A stretch of 37,178 nucleotides of DNA from an uncultured Eubacteriales bacterium (GTDB taxonomy: Bacteria; Bacillota; Clostridia; Christensenellales; Borkfalkiaceae). The notes beneath the pieces are model-generated. The model was given only the letters and a program-made list of their open reading frames with translations. It did not search any database and was not told the DNA's origin. The translations under genes were made by a program, and so were the position numbers. Positions 23,104-29,662 of this stretch are shown here, piece after piece. The stretch's first letter is position 1. Each line of letters starts with the position of its first letter. The stretch lies in contig CADBUU010000115.1 of the NCBI GenBank assembly GCA_902797945.1, forward strand, positions 1 through 37,178, in the 5' to 3' direction.

Positions 23104-23117
23104 ATTGTGGAGTATGA
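23019..23117 (+). CDS. Putative 32-codon upstream ORF spanning the terminator
   Basis: ATG at 23019-23021, seven bases after the start-stop ATG and 13 bases after AAAGGAG. The frame runs through the terminator stem and ends TGA at 23115-23117, four bases before the lipoprotein ATG. The peptide starts MYSLAFGKKGCVATREKHFG and is cysteine-bearing. A ribosome translating it would open the terminator, which is the logic of a translation-coupled attenuator. Whether it is translated is not shown. Confidence 0.4.
   Translation: MYSLAFGKKGCVATREKHFGCVFRGALFYCGV
23078..23103 (+). terminator. terminator or attenuator before the lipoprotein gene
   Basis: Eight-base stem from GTGCGTCT (23078-23085) and GGGCGCAC (23090-23097) closed by a TTCG tetraloop, followed by six T residues (23098-23103). 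Confidence 0.88.
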
Positions 23118-23121
23118 TTTT

Positions 23122-23433
23122 ATGAGAAAAAGCTTTTTAATTAAAACTATATTGTTATTATTCTTTTCGTGTTTGTTTTTAGTGTGCTTTTCTGCATGTA
23201 ATAAAGAAGATAAAACAATTAAAGGCACTGATATATTTTCAGATATACTAACAGTAGATAATACGAATAAAACAATATACGGTAAATTATCAAATGGTAC
23301 GACATCCTTTAACATTAATGATAATATAAAGGTTGCCGAGAACGCTCATCATCGTTTCGTTCGGAATAAATATATTGACGGTGATAAACCTTGCAATAAT
23401 ATATGCTATAAAGTTCAGAAATCAGATATTTGA
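23122..23433 (+). CDS. Small lipoprotein, possibly truncated surface protein
   Basis: A 103-residue protein with a lipoprotein signal: MRKSFLIKT, a long hydrophobic core, and lipobox CFSAC (residues 22-26), so the mature protein would begin at C26 and be tethered to the outer face of the membrane. The mature part is short (KEDKTIKGTDIFSDI, then TIYGKLSNGTTSFNINDNIKV). That resembles the start of modules in larger clostridial surface lipoproteins (vsN.T..fsf...I.V), hence a possible truncation; the last 30 residues look unrelated. The ATG at 23122 follows GTGGAG by nine bases; a longer in-frame start would overlap the terminator. It is placed directly downstream of the attenuator-like leader. 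Confidence 0.6.
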   Translation: MRKSFLIKTILLLFFSCLFLVCFSACNKEDKTIKGTDIFSDILTVDNTNKTIYGKLSNGTTSFNINDNIKVAENAHHRFVRNKYIDGDKPCNNICYKVQKSDI

Positions 23434-23490
23434 CGGAATTCATTTTTGGGAATAACCCGATTTGAAAATAAAACAAAGGAGGTATGATTT

Positions 23491-23784
23491 ATGGATCAGC
23501 AGACTCAGCAATCGCAGCAATCTCAGCCGCAACAACAGCCGACCATAATAATTCAGAACATCAACACGAACACGAACGTAAACGCAGTGCCTACCGGCAG
23601 CCGCAAAAACAAGTGGGTAACGCTCTTGCTTTGGTTTTTCTTCGGCGTCGTCGGCGGACACAAATTTTACGAGGGCAAAGTCGGTATGGGCATACTCTAC
23701 ATCTTTACCGCAGGTCTGTTCGGCATAGGGCTGCTTGTCGACTTTTTCGCAATCTTGTTCAAGCCGACTCACTATTATTGTTGA
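23491..23784 (+). CDS. TM2-domain protein with Gln-rich N-terminus
   Basis: A 97-residue membrane protein. Residues 1-20 are Gln/Ser-rich, 20-36 are Asn/Thr-rich, and a TM2 domain follows: KNKWVTLLLWFFFGVVGGHKFYEGKVGMGILYIF read as first helix plus turn, then GLFGIGLLVDFFAILF as second helix. TM2 proteins are small two-helix membrane proteins without a firm function; the variant GGHKFYEGK replaces the usual GxHRFYxGK. AAAGGAGG stands eight bases before the ATG. Base use is GC-richer than the flanking accessory genes, more like the core. A strong terminator follows. Related to the remnant at 61-255. Confidence 0.85.
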   Translation: MDQQTQQSQQSQPQQQPTIIIQNINTNTNVNAVPTGSRKNKWVTLLLWFFFGVVGGHKFYEGKVGMGILYIFTAGLFGIGLLVDFFAILFKPTHYYC

Positions 23785-23808
23785 TCACTCATTTTTCCAA
23801 CATACGTT

Positions 23809-23860
23809 AAAACGGGTATTTTCACCGTGATAAGCGAAAAATACCCGTTTTAATATATCT
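23809..23860 (+). terminator. terminator after the TM2 gene
   Basis: Fourteen-base stem AAAACGGGTATTTT (23809-23822) and AAAATACCCGTTTT (23838-23851), followed by a U-rich tail. The symmetric A and T tracts let it work in both directions. Confidence 0.88.
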
Positions 23861-23948
23861 TTTTATAAATTTTCACCGTTGCGGCCTTAATTTTTGAGGG
23901 CTAATACTTCCTCCTAAATATTTTTTTAAAAAAATAATTGCAAAAGAC

Positions 23949-23998
23949 TTGACAAGTTTACTTGGCATATCGTATAATATGCTTGCAAAGTTAACTTG
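23949..23998 (+). promoter_or_regulatory. promoter with two palindromic operators for the DUF6442/XRE pair
   Basis: -35 TTGACA (23949-23954), 18-bp spacer, -10 TATAAT (23973-23978). Two related palindromes flank the -10: CAAGTTTACTTG (23953-23964, over the -35) and AAAGTTAACTTG (23987-23998, at the start site). They are likely binding sites of the XRE regulator encoded at 24352. Confidence 0.8.
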
Positions 23999-24022
23999 GC
24001 ATTGTCTTGGGAGGTATTGAAA

Positions 24023-24355
24023 ATGAATAAAGATGAAATTTTATTGAAAGCGCAAGAAGAAAACAAAGGGAAAGATATTGCTGATTTAGAGGCTCAAAGA
24101 AAAGGGGCGTATCTTGCATATTTTGTGGGGTTGTTTTTGATTATTATTTGGGATATGGTAGAAGGTTTTATCTTTCATCATATCAATTATGGCGGAAATA
24201 TGGCGTTATTTGCAATGGCTGCCACAGCATTTTTGGTGAAATATTTTCAGTTAAGGAAAAGACATGAATTAATCGTTGGCTTGATTTATGGATTAGGGGC
24301 GATTGTCTTTTTGGTTTTATGGATTTTACAATTAACAGGAGTTATGCCAAGATGA
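24023..24355 (+). CDS. DUF6442-like small membrane protein
   Basis: A 110-residue protein with a charged start (NKDEILLKAQEENKGKDIADLEAQRKG), then about three hydrophobic segments (residues 33-50, 57-75 and 88-106). This matches my recollection of the DUF6442 family, which is normally encoded with a small Cro/CI-type regulator, exactly as here. Function unknown. The ATG at 24023 is chosen over an upstream one because GGGAGG lies eight bases before it. The stop overlaps the start of the regulator gene (ATGA). Codon use is A/T-ending, unlike core genes, so the pair may be acquired. Confidence 0.75.
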   Translation: MNKDEILLKAQEENKGKDIADLEAQRKGAYLAYFVGLFLIIIWDMVEGFIFHHINYGGNMALFAMAATAFLVKYFQLRKRHELIVGLIYGLGAIVFLVLWILQLTGVMPR

Positions 24356-24558
24356 ATCAAGAATTAAAGTTAAAAAACAATCTTGCCGATATCAGAAAAA
24401 ATAAAGACCTGTCTCAATCCGAATTGGCAAAACTTGTGGGTGTATCGAGAAACACAATCAGTTCTATAGAAACCGGACAATACGAGCCGACTGCTAAATT
24501 AGCTCTCCTATTATGCATTGCCTTAGACAAAAAGTTTGATGATATATTCTATTTTTAA
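24352..24558 (+). CDS. XRE/Cro-CI-type small transcriptional regulator
   Basis: A 68-residue protein that is almost only a helix-turn-helix: NLADIRKNKDLSQSELAKLV, GVSRNTISSIETGQYEPTAKLALLL, and a C-terminal LDKKFDDIFYF, the YgzD/HTH_3 type. It overlaps the preceding gene by 4 bp with GGAG ten bases upstream. Together with the twin palindromes around the shared promoter this indicates an autoregulated pair. The signal is unknown; the membrane partner may control the regulator, which is inference from the conserved pairing. Confidence 0.9.
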   Translation: MNQELKLKNNLADIRKNKDLSQSELAKLVGVSRNTISSIETGQYEPTAKLALLLCIALDKKFDDIFYF

Positions 24559-24609
24559 CGTTAAATAATTGCTTTTGTATCCAACAAAATTATTATCTAA
24601 ATTAAATTA

Positions 24610-24643
24610 GCAAAAGGACAGTCGAATATAACTGTCCTTTTGC
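24610..24643. terminator. hairpin after the XRE gene
   Basis: Perfect 12-base stem GCAAAAGGACAG (24610-24621) and CTGTCCTTTTGC (24632-24643). No clean T-run follows on the plus strand, but T residues lie in the stem. Probably ends the XRE unit. Confidence 0.6.
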
Positions 24644-24710
24644 TCAACTCGAAATTATACGAATCTACCTAAAAAAGTATTTTACCATATTGTATTTAAT
24701 TCAAAAGTAA

Positions 24711-24735
24711 AAGGATATAGCGTCGCTATATCCTT
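24711..24735. terminator. terminator of the cps module
   Basis: Stem AAGGATATAGC (24711-24721) and GCTATATCCTT (24725-24735) with a 3-base loop. On the minus strand TTTTACTTTT follows, after the phosphatase stop; on the plus strand GCGTTTTATTTT follows. Confidence 0.85.
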
Positions 24736-24740
24736 GCGTT

Positions 24741-25427
24741 TTATTTTATTATTTTTTCAGCGTTCGAGATAAAAATCTTTTCCGCAATTTCGGGATATTT
24801 TTTCTTTACCTTTAAATAGGCGTCAGCCATATAGTTTTGTCTTCCGTGATGGACGTCGCTCCCGACTAAATCGACGAGATTTCTCGTCAAAAGCCCCTTG
24901 ATAAATATTTTATCTTTTAACCCGCACTTTCCTGCCAAGGCGTTTGCATTCACCTGAACGAGCGCGCCGTTTTTTCTCACTGCGGAAATCTCATCGAAAT
25001 TTCTGAAATAAGAATATCTTTCGATGTGGGCGATTATCGGTTTAAATCCCAAAAGCGACGCTTCGTAACAAACCTCGTCGACGTCCGTCGCCGCTGTATA
25101 CGGAAATTCGAGCAAGACGTATTCGCTCCCGTTTATCGTCGTATAATCGTCCTTTAAGACGTCTTTCAGCCGTCTATCGATAGTAATTTCCCTTCCGAGA
25201 TAGAGAGCGACCGGCAAATTCTTCCTTTCGACTTCTTTTTTTAAAATATCGAAATCCCTTTTTATTTCTTCGCCTGTTTTTTCAAAAACGCCTTTTCTAA
25301 AATGCGGAGTGCAAATTATTTTATCTACACCCTGCTTTATTTCCTCTTCTATCATGGAAATCGATATATCGAGGCTATTGCTTCCGTCGTCCACGAACGG
25401 AATTATATGACTGTGAACGTCAATCAT
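24741..25427 (-). CDS. cpsB: PHP-type protein-tyrosine phosphatase (CpsB/YwqE family)
   Basis: A 228-residue manganese-dependent tyrosine phosphatase that would remove phosphate from the Tyr-rich tail of the neighbouring BY-kinase. Metal-site motifs: DVHSHIIPFVDDG at the N-terminus, CTPHFRKG, GREITID, LLEFPY, IAHIERY and GSDVHHG. Length and motif order fit CpsB/Wzb of Gram-positives. It overlaps the kinase gene by 4 bp (ATGA) and is the last gene before a terminator; no glycosyltransferase or polymerase genes follow. Confidence 0.93.
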   Translation of the reverse strand: MIDVHSHIIPFVDDGSNSLDISISMIEEEIKQGVDKIICTPHFRKGVFEKTGEEIKRDFDILKKEVERKNLPVALYLGREITIDRRLKDVLKDDYTTINGSEYVLLEFPYTAATDVDEVCYEASLLGFKPIIAHIERYSYFRNFDEISAVRKNGALVQVNANALAGKCGLKDKIFIKGLLTRNLVDLVGSDVHHGRQNYMADAYLKVKKKYPEIAEKIFISNAEKIIK

Positions 25428-26176
25428 TTTTGATTATCTTGCGATTCGCCGTATGTATAACTCTTTCCGTAGCCGTATTTATATCTGTAATAACCGTAAT
25501 AACCCGACGCGCTTTCCGTGAACGTCATAACAGCGCCGATAACGGGACTATCCGTTTTTTTGATAAGTTCGTGCGCCTCTATGACGGCGGATTTTTTAGT
25601 GTATCCCGCCGCAACGACGAAAATTATTCCGTCTGAATATCTCGCTATGTTAATATAATCGGAAATCAAGAGAACGGGCGGACAGTCAAGCAAAACGAAA
25701 TCGTAAACTTGACGAAGAGCGGTAATTAAATCCGACATTTTCCCGGAAGTCAATACGAGCGAAGAATTGTAAATCGCCTTTCCTCCGGTAATAATATCGA
25801 CGCCGTATTCGGTGTGTTTTACAATTTCCGAAACGCTTAAATCTCCCGAAAGAAAATCGCCTATTCCGTTTTCTTTGGAGATTTTAAACGCCCTGTGCGT
25901 TCTTGGTTTTCTGAAATCGAGGTCGACTATAACGACTTTCTTGTCGTTTTTCGCAAGCGAAACGGCAAGGTTACAGGCAAGAGTTGTTTTTCCTTCGCCG
26001 GCAATGGACGATTCTATTTGAATAACCCTGTGTTTACCGTCGTTGCTGTAATAGATAAGATTATCTTTAAGCCTGTTATATCCTTCATCGTATCTGCCGT
26101 TTCCGTTTTCGGTAACGACTATCGTTTCGCTTCTGTTTACATGGCGTTTACGGAATAAACCGGTCGTTCTTGCCAT
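25424..26176 (-). CDS. cpsD: BY-kinase, tyrosine-protein kinase (CpsD/YwqD family)
   Basis: A 250-residue cytoplasmic ATPase that autophosphorylates on tyrosines and controls polysaccharide assembly together with its membrane adaptor. Walker A GEGKTT (60-65), Walker A' VVIVDLDFRKPR (81-92) and Walker B FVLLDCPP are clear. The C-terminal tail holds a dense tyrosine cluster (YYGYYRYKYGYGKSYTYGES), the phosphorylation region. AAGGAGG precedes the ATG. As in other Gram-positives the kinase is separate from its activator, encoded directly upstream. Confidence 0.95.
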   Translation of the reverse strand: MARTTGLFRKRHVNRSETIVVTENGNGRYDEGYNRLKDNLIYYSNDGKHRVIQIESSIAGEGKTTLACNLAVSLAKNDKKVVIVDLDFRKPRTHRAFKISKENGIGDFLSGDLSVSEIVKHTEYGVDIITGGKAIYNSSLVLTSGKMSDLITALRQVYDFVLLDCPPVLLISDYINIARYSDGIIFVVAAGYTKKSAVIEAHELIKKTDSPVIGAVMTFTESASGYYGYYRYKYGYGKSYTYGESQDNQK

Positions 26177-26177
26177 T

Positions 26178-26939
26178 TTACTTACCCTCCTTTGCGTCGA
26201 TATTATCTATGAAAGCGAGGATCTCTATCGACAAATCTCTTTCAAGTTCTTCTTTGGAGGTATAGGTGTCGTTGATAAACACTCCGAGAACAAGAATTAC
26301 CGCCGAAACGGCAAGCCCCAAAACAAACGCTATCAACAAATACTTGATTACCTTGCTTCTTTCGTCGTTTGACGACCTTTCCGCATAATCCATTACGCGA
26401 AGTTTATCCGCAAGAAGTCTTATATTGTAAGTTTCCTCACCCTTTTCGTCAGTAACCGTCTGATTCGAATATTCCAAAACGCTATCGACGAGAAAATTGA
26501 GTATCTCGTGCGACTTAGGATTGGAAGACGAATATTTGACGACAATTACAAAACTCTTTTCATCGGTAGTAACGGTCGTGCCGGACATTATCTGCGACGC
26601 TGAAATTTTAGCGTCCGGATATTTTTTGTTATATTTATCGGCGGCAATTCTGCTGACTGCCGACGAGGGAATTACGCTTGCAAAGGTATAGGTCAAATTG
26701 ACGGCAAACGTAAGTTCGGTATTATTACCCATTCCCGTTCCCATTTGTTCGGGAACTACGATAAGCGACGAACTGGCGCTATAAGTGGTTTTAACGTAAA
26801 ATTTTCCGAAAAGTCCACCCATTACTGTAAAAATAACGGTTATAAGCGCAACGATCCACCATTTTTTCTTAAATTCGTTCCATAAGATTTGTAGCGAAAT
26901 CTGGCGAGCTTCTCCGCTCTGATTTAGAACTTCTTCCAT
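26178..26939 (-). CDS. cpsC: Wzz/CpsC-type chain-length adaptor protein
   Basis: A 253-residue membrane protein with two helices: residues 31-52 (WWIVALITVIFTVMGGLFGKF) and about 205-228 (YLLIAFVLGLAVSAVILVLG). The extracytoplasmic part between them carries FAVNLTYTFASVIPSSAVSRIA. The cytoplasmic C-tail is short and acts in the family as BY-kinase activator. It has its own promoter, GAGG upstream of the ATG, and leads the three-gene module. No polysaccharide synthesis enzymes are linked, so this may be a regulatory module acting in trans or the remains of a larger locus. Confidence 0.92.
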   Translation of the reverse strand: MEEVLNQSGEARQISLQILWNEFKKKWWIVALITVIFTVMGGLFGKFYVKTTYSASSSLIVVPEQMGTGMGNNTELTFAVNLTYTFASVIPSSAVSRIAADKYNKKYPDAKISASQIMSGTTVTTDEKSFVIVVKYSSSNPKSHEILNFLVDSVLEYSNQTVTDEKGEETYNIRLLADKLRVMDYAERSSNDERSKVIKYLLIAFVLGLAVSAVILVLGVFINDTYTSKEELERDLSIEILAFIDNIDAKEGK

Positions 26940-26987
26940 TTCATCCTCAAATAAAATATTTTATACTACATAAAATGCGGTATTTAT

Positions 26988-27016
26988 ATTTTAACATATA
27001 AGTTTTATCTTGTAAA
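26988..27016 (-). promoter_or_regulatory. sigma-A promoter of the cps module
   Basis: Minus strand: -35 TTTACA (27011-27016), 17-bp spacer, -10 TAAAAT (26988-26993); leader about 40 nt. Confidence 0.75.
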
Positions 27017-27042
27017 GCATTTTTTTGTTTTTTAAAATTATC

Positions 27043-27071
27043 TTATAATTTTTTCTCTAAAATAATACAAT
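27043..27071 (+). promoter_or_regulatory. sigma-E-like promoter before ylbJ
   Basis: TTATAAT (27043-27049), 14-base gap, AATACAAT (27064-27071). Compared with the Bacillus sigma-E consensus KMATATT-N13/14-CATACAMT there are 5/7 and 7/8 matches. The -10 ends six bases before the ATG and no Shine-Dalgarno is present. Confidence 0.45.
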
Positions 27072-27077
27072 AGTTCT

Positions 27078-28037
27078 ATGAAAGTCATTAAATTATCCGC
27101 AATATTTTTTTTAGTAATATGTATCGCAATGCTCGTGGCGTTTCCCGAAATATACGTTCGAAGTTCTTTTGACGGAATAAAACTTTGGGCGCTCGTCGTT
27201 CTTCCGACGTTACTTCCCTTCTTTTTTTTAACGACTGCGCTTTCGTCATTGGGGCTTATTGAAAAACTGTCCTTAATTTTTGCAAGACCGATGAAACATC
27301 TCTTCGGCACGAGCGGAATAACGGCATACGCCTTTATTTCAAGCGTAATATCGGGATATCCCGTAGGGGCGAAAATAATCTGCGACCTCGTAGAAAACGG
27401 AATAATATCTCGCGACGAAGGAACGAGAGCGTCGACTTTTTGTTCGACGTCGGGACCGATGTTTATTATAGGGAGCGTGGGTTCGGCTATGTTTTCGGAC
27501 AAAAAAGCGGGCTATATATTGTTTATCGCCCATATTTTATCATCTATAATATGCGGAATGATATTCAGATTTTATGGCAAAAAAGAAAACGGGCGAAGCG
27601 TTTTGCCCGTTTTCGGAAAGCGACAAAGCAGCGTTTTATACGAATGCGTTTACTCTTCCGTTATTTCCGTTACTGTCGTAGGAGGTTTTATTTCGCTTTT
27701 TTATCTTTTCGCCGATGTAGCCCAAAATCTAAAAATCACTTTTCCAATCGAATATATTCTGTCTTTAATAGTTCCAAAGGAAATAGCGAGCGGTTTTTCC
27801 GCCGGTTTAATAGAATGCACGAGGGGGTGTCTTGCCCTGTCAAAATGCGGTTTATCGTCATATAGCCTATCTTGTGCATGCTCGGTAATATCTTTCGGGG
27901 GAATTTCCGTTTGGTTTCAATCTATTGCTTTTTTATCGAAAGCAAAAACAAACGTCGGAGTTTTCGCTCTTGCAAAAATATGTCAAGCGGTCATCTCTCC
28001 GGCGCTGTGCTGTTTATTTTATAATTTGTTTTTTTGA
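27078..28037 (+). CDS. ylbJ: Sporulation integral membrane protein YlbJ
   Basis: A 319-residue polytopic membrane protein needed in Bacillus for spore coat/cortex maturation; it acts in the mother cell. The conserved ISGYPVGAKI (91-100) within a nucleoside-recognition-like domain, the early LPTLLPFFFL, and CSTSGPMFIIGSVG identify it. About eight hydrophobic segments. The start at 27078 gives a proper N-terminal helix but has no ribosome site. It implies this organism, or its recent ancestor, sporulates. Its last 24 bases overlap the convergent coaD gene. Confidence 0.92.
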   Translation: MKVIKLSAIFFLVICIAMLVAFPEIYVRSSFDGIKLWALVVLPTLLPFFFLTTALSSLGLIEKLSLIFARPMKHLFGTSGITAYAFISSVISGYPVGAKIICDLVENGIISRDEGTRASTFCSTSGPMFIIGSVGSAMFSDKKAGYILFIAHILSSIICGMIFRFYGKKENGRSVLPVFGKRQSSVLYECVYSSVISVTVVGGFISLFYLFADVAQNLKITFPIEYILSLIVPKEIASGFSAGLIECTRGCLALSKCGLSSYSLSCACSVISFGGISVWFQSIAFLSKAKTNVGVFALAKICQAVISPALCCLFYNLFF

Positions 28038-28496
28038 AATTATTTCTTCTACGCCTTTCGGCACGAAATCTTTAAAATCGACGCCGAACTTTATTAGTTG
28101 TCTTACCGCCGAAGAACTGACGAATTCAAGATTTTTCTCGCAAGGAATATACACCGTTATGCATTCGGGAATAAGTTTTGCATTATAAAACGCCATAGAA
28201 TTTTCATAGTCGAGATCAACTCCGTTTCTTATCCCTCTGACGCTTGCGACGGCATTTTCGGCCTTTAAAAGCCGATATAGCATTCCTTGATGACAAACCA
28301 CTCTGACGTTGCTAATACCCTCGCACCCTTTCCGAACCGTTTCAAGTCTTGTTGGAAGGTCAAACATAGTCTGTTTTTCGGGATTTTCCGCAACTGCAAC
28401 AATTACTTCGTCGAACAATTTCGTCGCCTTATTTATTATATCGACGTGTCCTATCGTAATGGGATCGAAACTCCCTGCGAATATGCATTTTTTCAT
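28014..28496 (-). CDS. coaD: Phosphopantetheine adenylyltransferase
   Basis: Transfers AMP from ATP to 4'-phosphopantetheine, the penultimate step of coenzyme A synthesis. The 160-residue length, GSFDPITIGHVDII with the TIGH nucleotide motif (14-17), and the later RGIRNGVDLDYE and FVSSSAVRQL motifs are typical. GAGGT lies nine bases before the ATG, and the gene overlaps rsmD by 4 bp, the usual rsmD-coaD pair. Its 3' end overlaps ylbJ. Confidence 0.96.
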   Translation of the reverse strand: MKKCIFAGSFDPITIGHVDIINKATKLFDEVIVAVAENPEKQTMFDLPTRLETVRKGCEGISNVRVVCHQGMLYRLLKAENAVASVRGIRNGVDLDYENSMAFYNAKLIPECITVYIPCEKNLEFVSSSAVRQLIKFGVDFKDFVPKGVEEIISKKQIIK

Positions 28497-29026
28497 TTTT
28501 TATTTACCTCGTAAAACTCAAAAACCGCTATACCGTAATTTCTCGTAGATTTTCTCGTAAGTCCTTCGATTTCCTTATCATATTTATCGGTATGCTCGTA
28601 TATAACGACGCCCTCAGATTTAAGCAATTCTCTTTCCGCAATGATTTTTAAGACGTTTTCGGCGTCGTCTTTATACGGCGGATCGAGAAAGATAATATCG
28701 AATTTTTCGTTCGTTACCGAAAGGAATGAATAAGCGTCCGACAAAATAACGTTCGCCTCTTCTTTAAGATAAGCAAGATTTGTTTTCGTAAGCGCAACGC
28801 TTTCTTTCGAAGAGTCAACGAATACGACTTTCCCCGCTCCCCTCGATATTGCTTCTATTCCTACGTTGCCCGTTCCACAATAAAGGTCGAGGAAGGAAGC
28901 GCCGAAAATTTTCGTCTGTAAAATATTGAACAGCGCTTCTTTTGCCCTATCTGCAGTAGGTCTTATGTCTTTTCCTTTAAATTCCGCCAAATGTCTTGAA
29001 CGATGTTTTCCTGCTATAACTCTCAA
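28493..29026 (-). CDS. rsmD: 16S rRNA (guanine966-N2)-methyltransferase
   Basis: SAM-dependent enzyme that methylates G966 of 16S rRNA in the small subunit. With a TTG start at 29024-29026 the protein begins (f)M-RVIAGKHRSRHL, as in the family, and AGGAG sits seven bases upstream; an in-frame ATG further upstream would add 13 atypical residues and lies inside queH. The SAM-binding loop LDLYCGTGNVGIEAISRG and the catalytic DPPY motif (IIFLDPPYKD) are present. 177 residues. The start overlaps the queH stop by 4 bp (TTGA). Confidence 0.93.
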   Translation of the reverse strand: MRVIAGKHRSRHLAEFKGKDIRPTADRAKEALFNILQTKIFGASFLDLYCGTGNVGIEAISRGAGKVVFVDSSKESVALTKTNLAYLKEEANVILSDAYSFLSVTNEKFDIIFLDPPYKDDAENVLKIIAERELLKSEGVVIYEHTDKYDKEIEGLTRKSTRNYGIAVFEFYEVNKK

Positions 29027-29643
29027 TCTTCTTCTCCTAACCCCTGATATTTCGAATAAATACAACCGCAGTAATTCTGGCGGTATAATTCGTATTGAGC
29101 GGACAGTTCGACGGAACGCTGATATCCTCCTCTCTTTTTAAAATCGCTCGGAAGAAAAGTAACGCCGTATTTTTCTCCTATTCTTTCGCCAATTTCGTTT
29201 ATCCAATCCGAATTTTTATGCGGACTTACCGAAAGAGTGGAACAAAAAAATTCAAAAGAATTTTCTTTTGCGACTTTTGCCGTTTCTTCAAGTCTTTGTT
29301 CGTAACACTTATAGCACCTTTCTCCCCCCTCGGGAATTTTTTCGAGACCTTTAGCCATCTCGAAAAATTCGGCGCTCTTATATCTTCCTTCTATAAGTTT
29401 TACCTTATCTCCGTAAACTTGGGACAAAAACTTCTTCTGTTCGTTAAGCCTCAAATAATACTCTTCGCTTTCGTTGATATTCGGATTAAAATAAAAAACG
29501 GTTACGTCGAAATCGTCGACGAGTTTTTCAAGGCAAGCCGAACTGCAAGGCGCGCAACAACTATGAAGAAGTAGCGTTTTCTTTTCGCCGTTAAACCCCT
29601 TCACGACTTTTTTCATTTCTTCATCGTAATTCTTTTTATTCAT
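29023..29643 (-). CDS. queH: Epoxyqueuosine reductase QueH
   Basis: Reduces epoxyqueuosine to queuosine in tRNA, the cobalamin-independent alternative to QueG. The family (DUF208) binds an iron-sulfur cluster and another metal through cysteines seen here: SCCAPCSS (residues 28-35), ERCYKCYEQRL and the C-terminal NYCGC. The ATG at 29641-29643 gives a usual short N-terminus (MNKKNYDEEM); a TTG at 29673 overlapping mreB is an alternative, and neither has a strong ribosome site. No other queuosine genes are in the window. Confidence 0.9.
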   Translation of the reverse strand: MNKKNYDEEMKKVVKGFNGEKKTLLLHSCCAPCSSACLEKLVDDFDVTVFYFNPNINESEEYYLRLNEQKKFLSQVYGDKVKLIEGRYKSAEFFEMAKGLEKIPEGGERCYKCYEQRLEETAKVAKENSFEFFCSTLSVSPHKNSDWINEIGERIGEKYGVTFLPSDFKKRGGYQRSVELSAQYELYRQNYCGCIYSKYQGLGEED

Positions 29644-29662
29644 AAGCCTGTCTATAAGTCGA

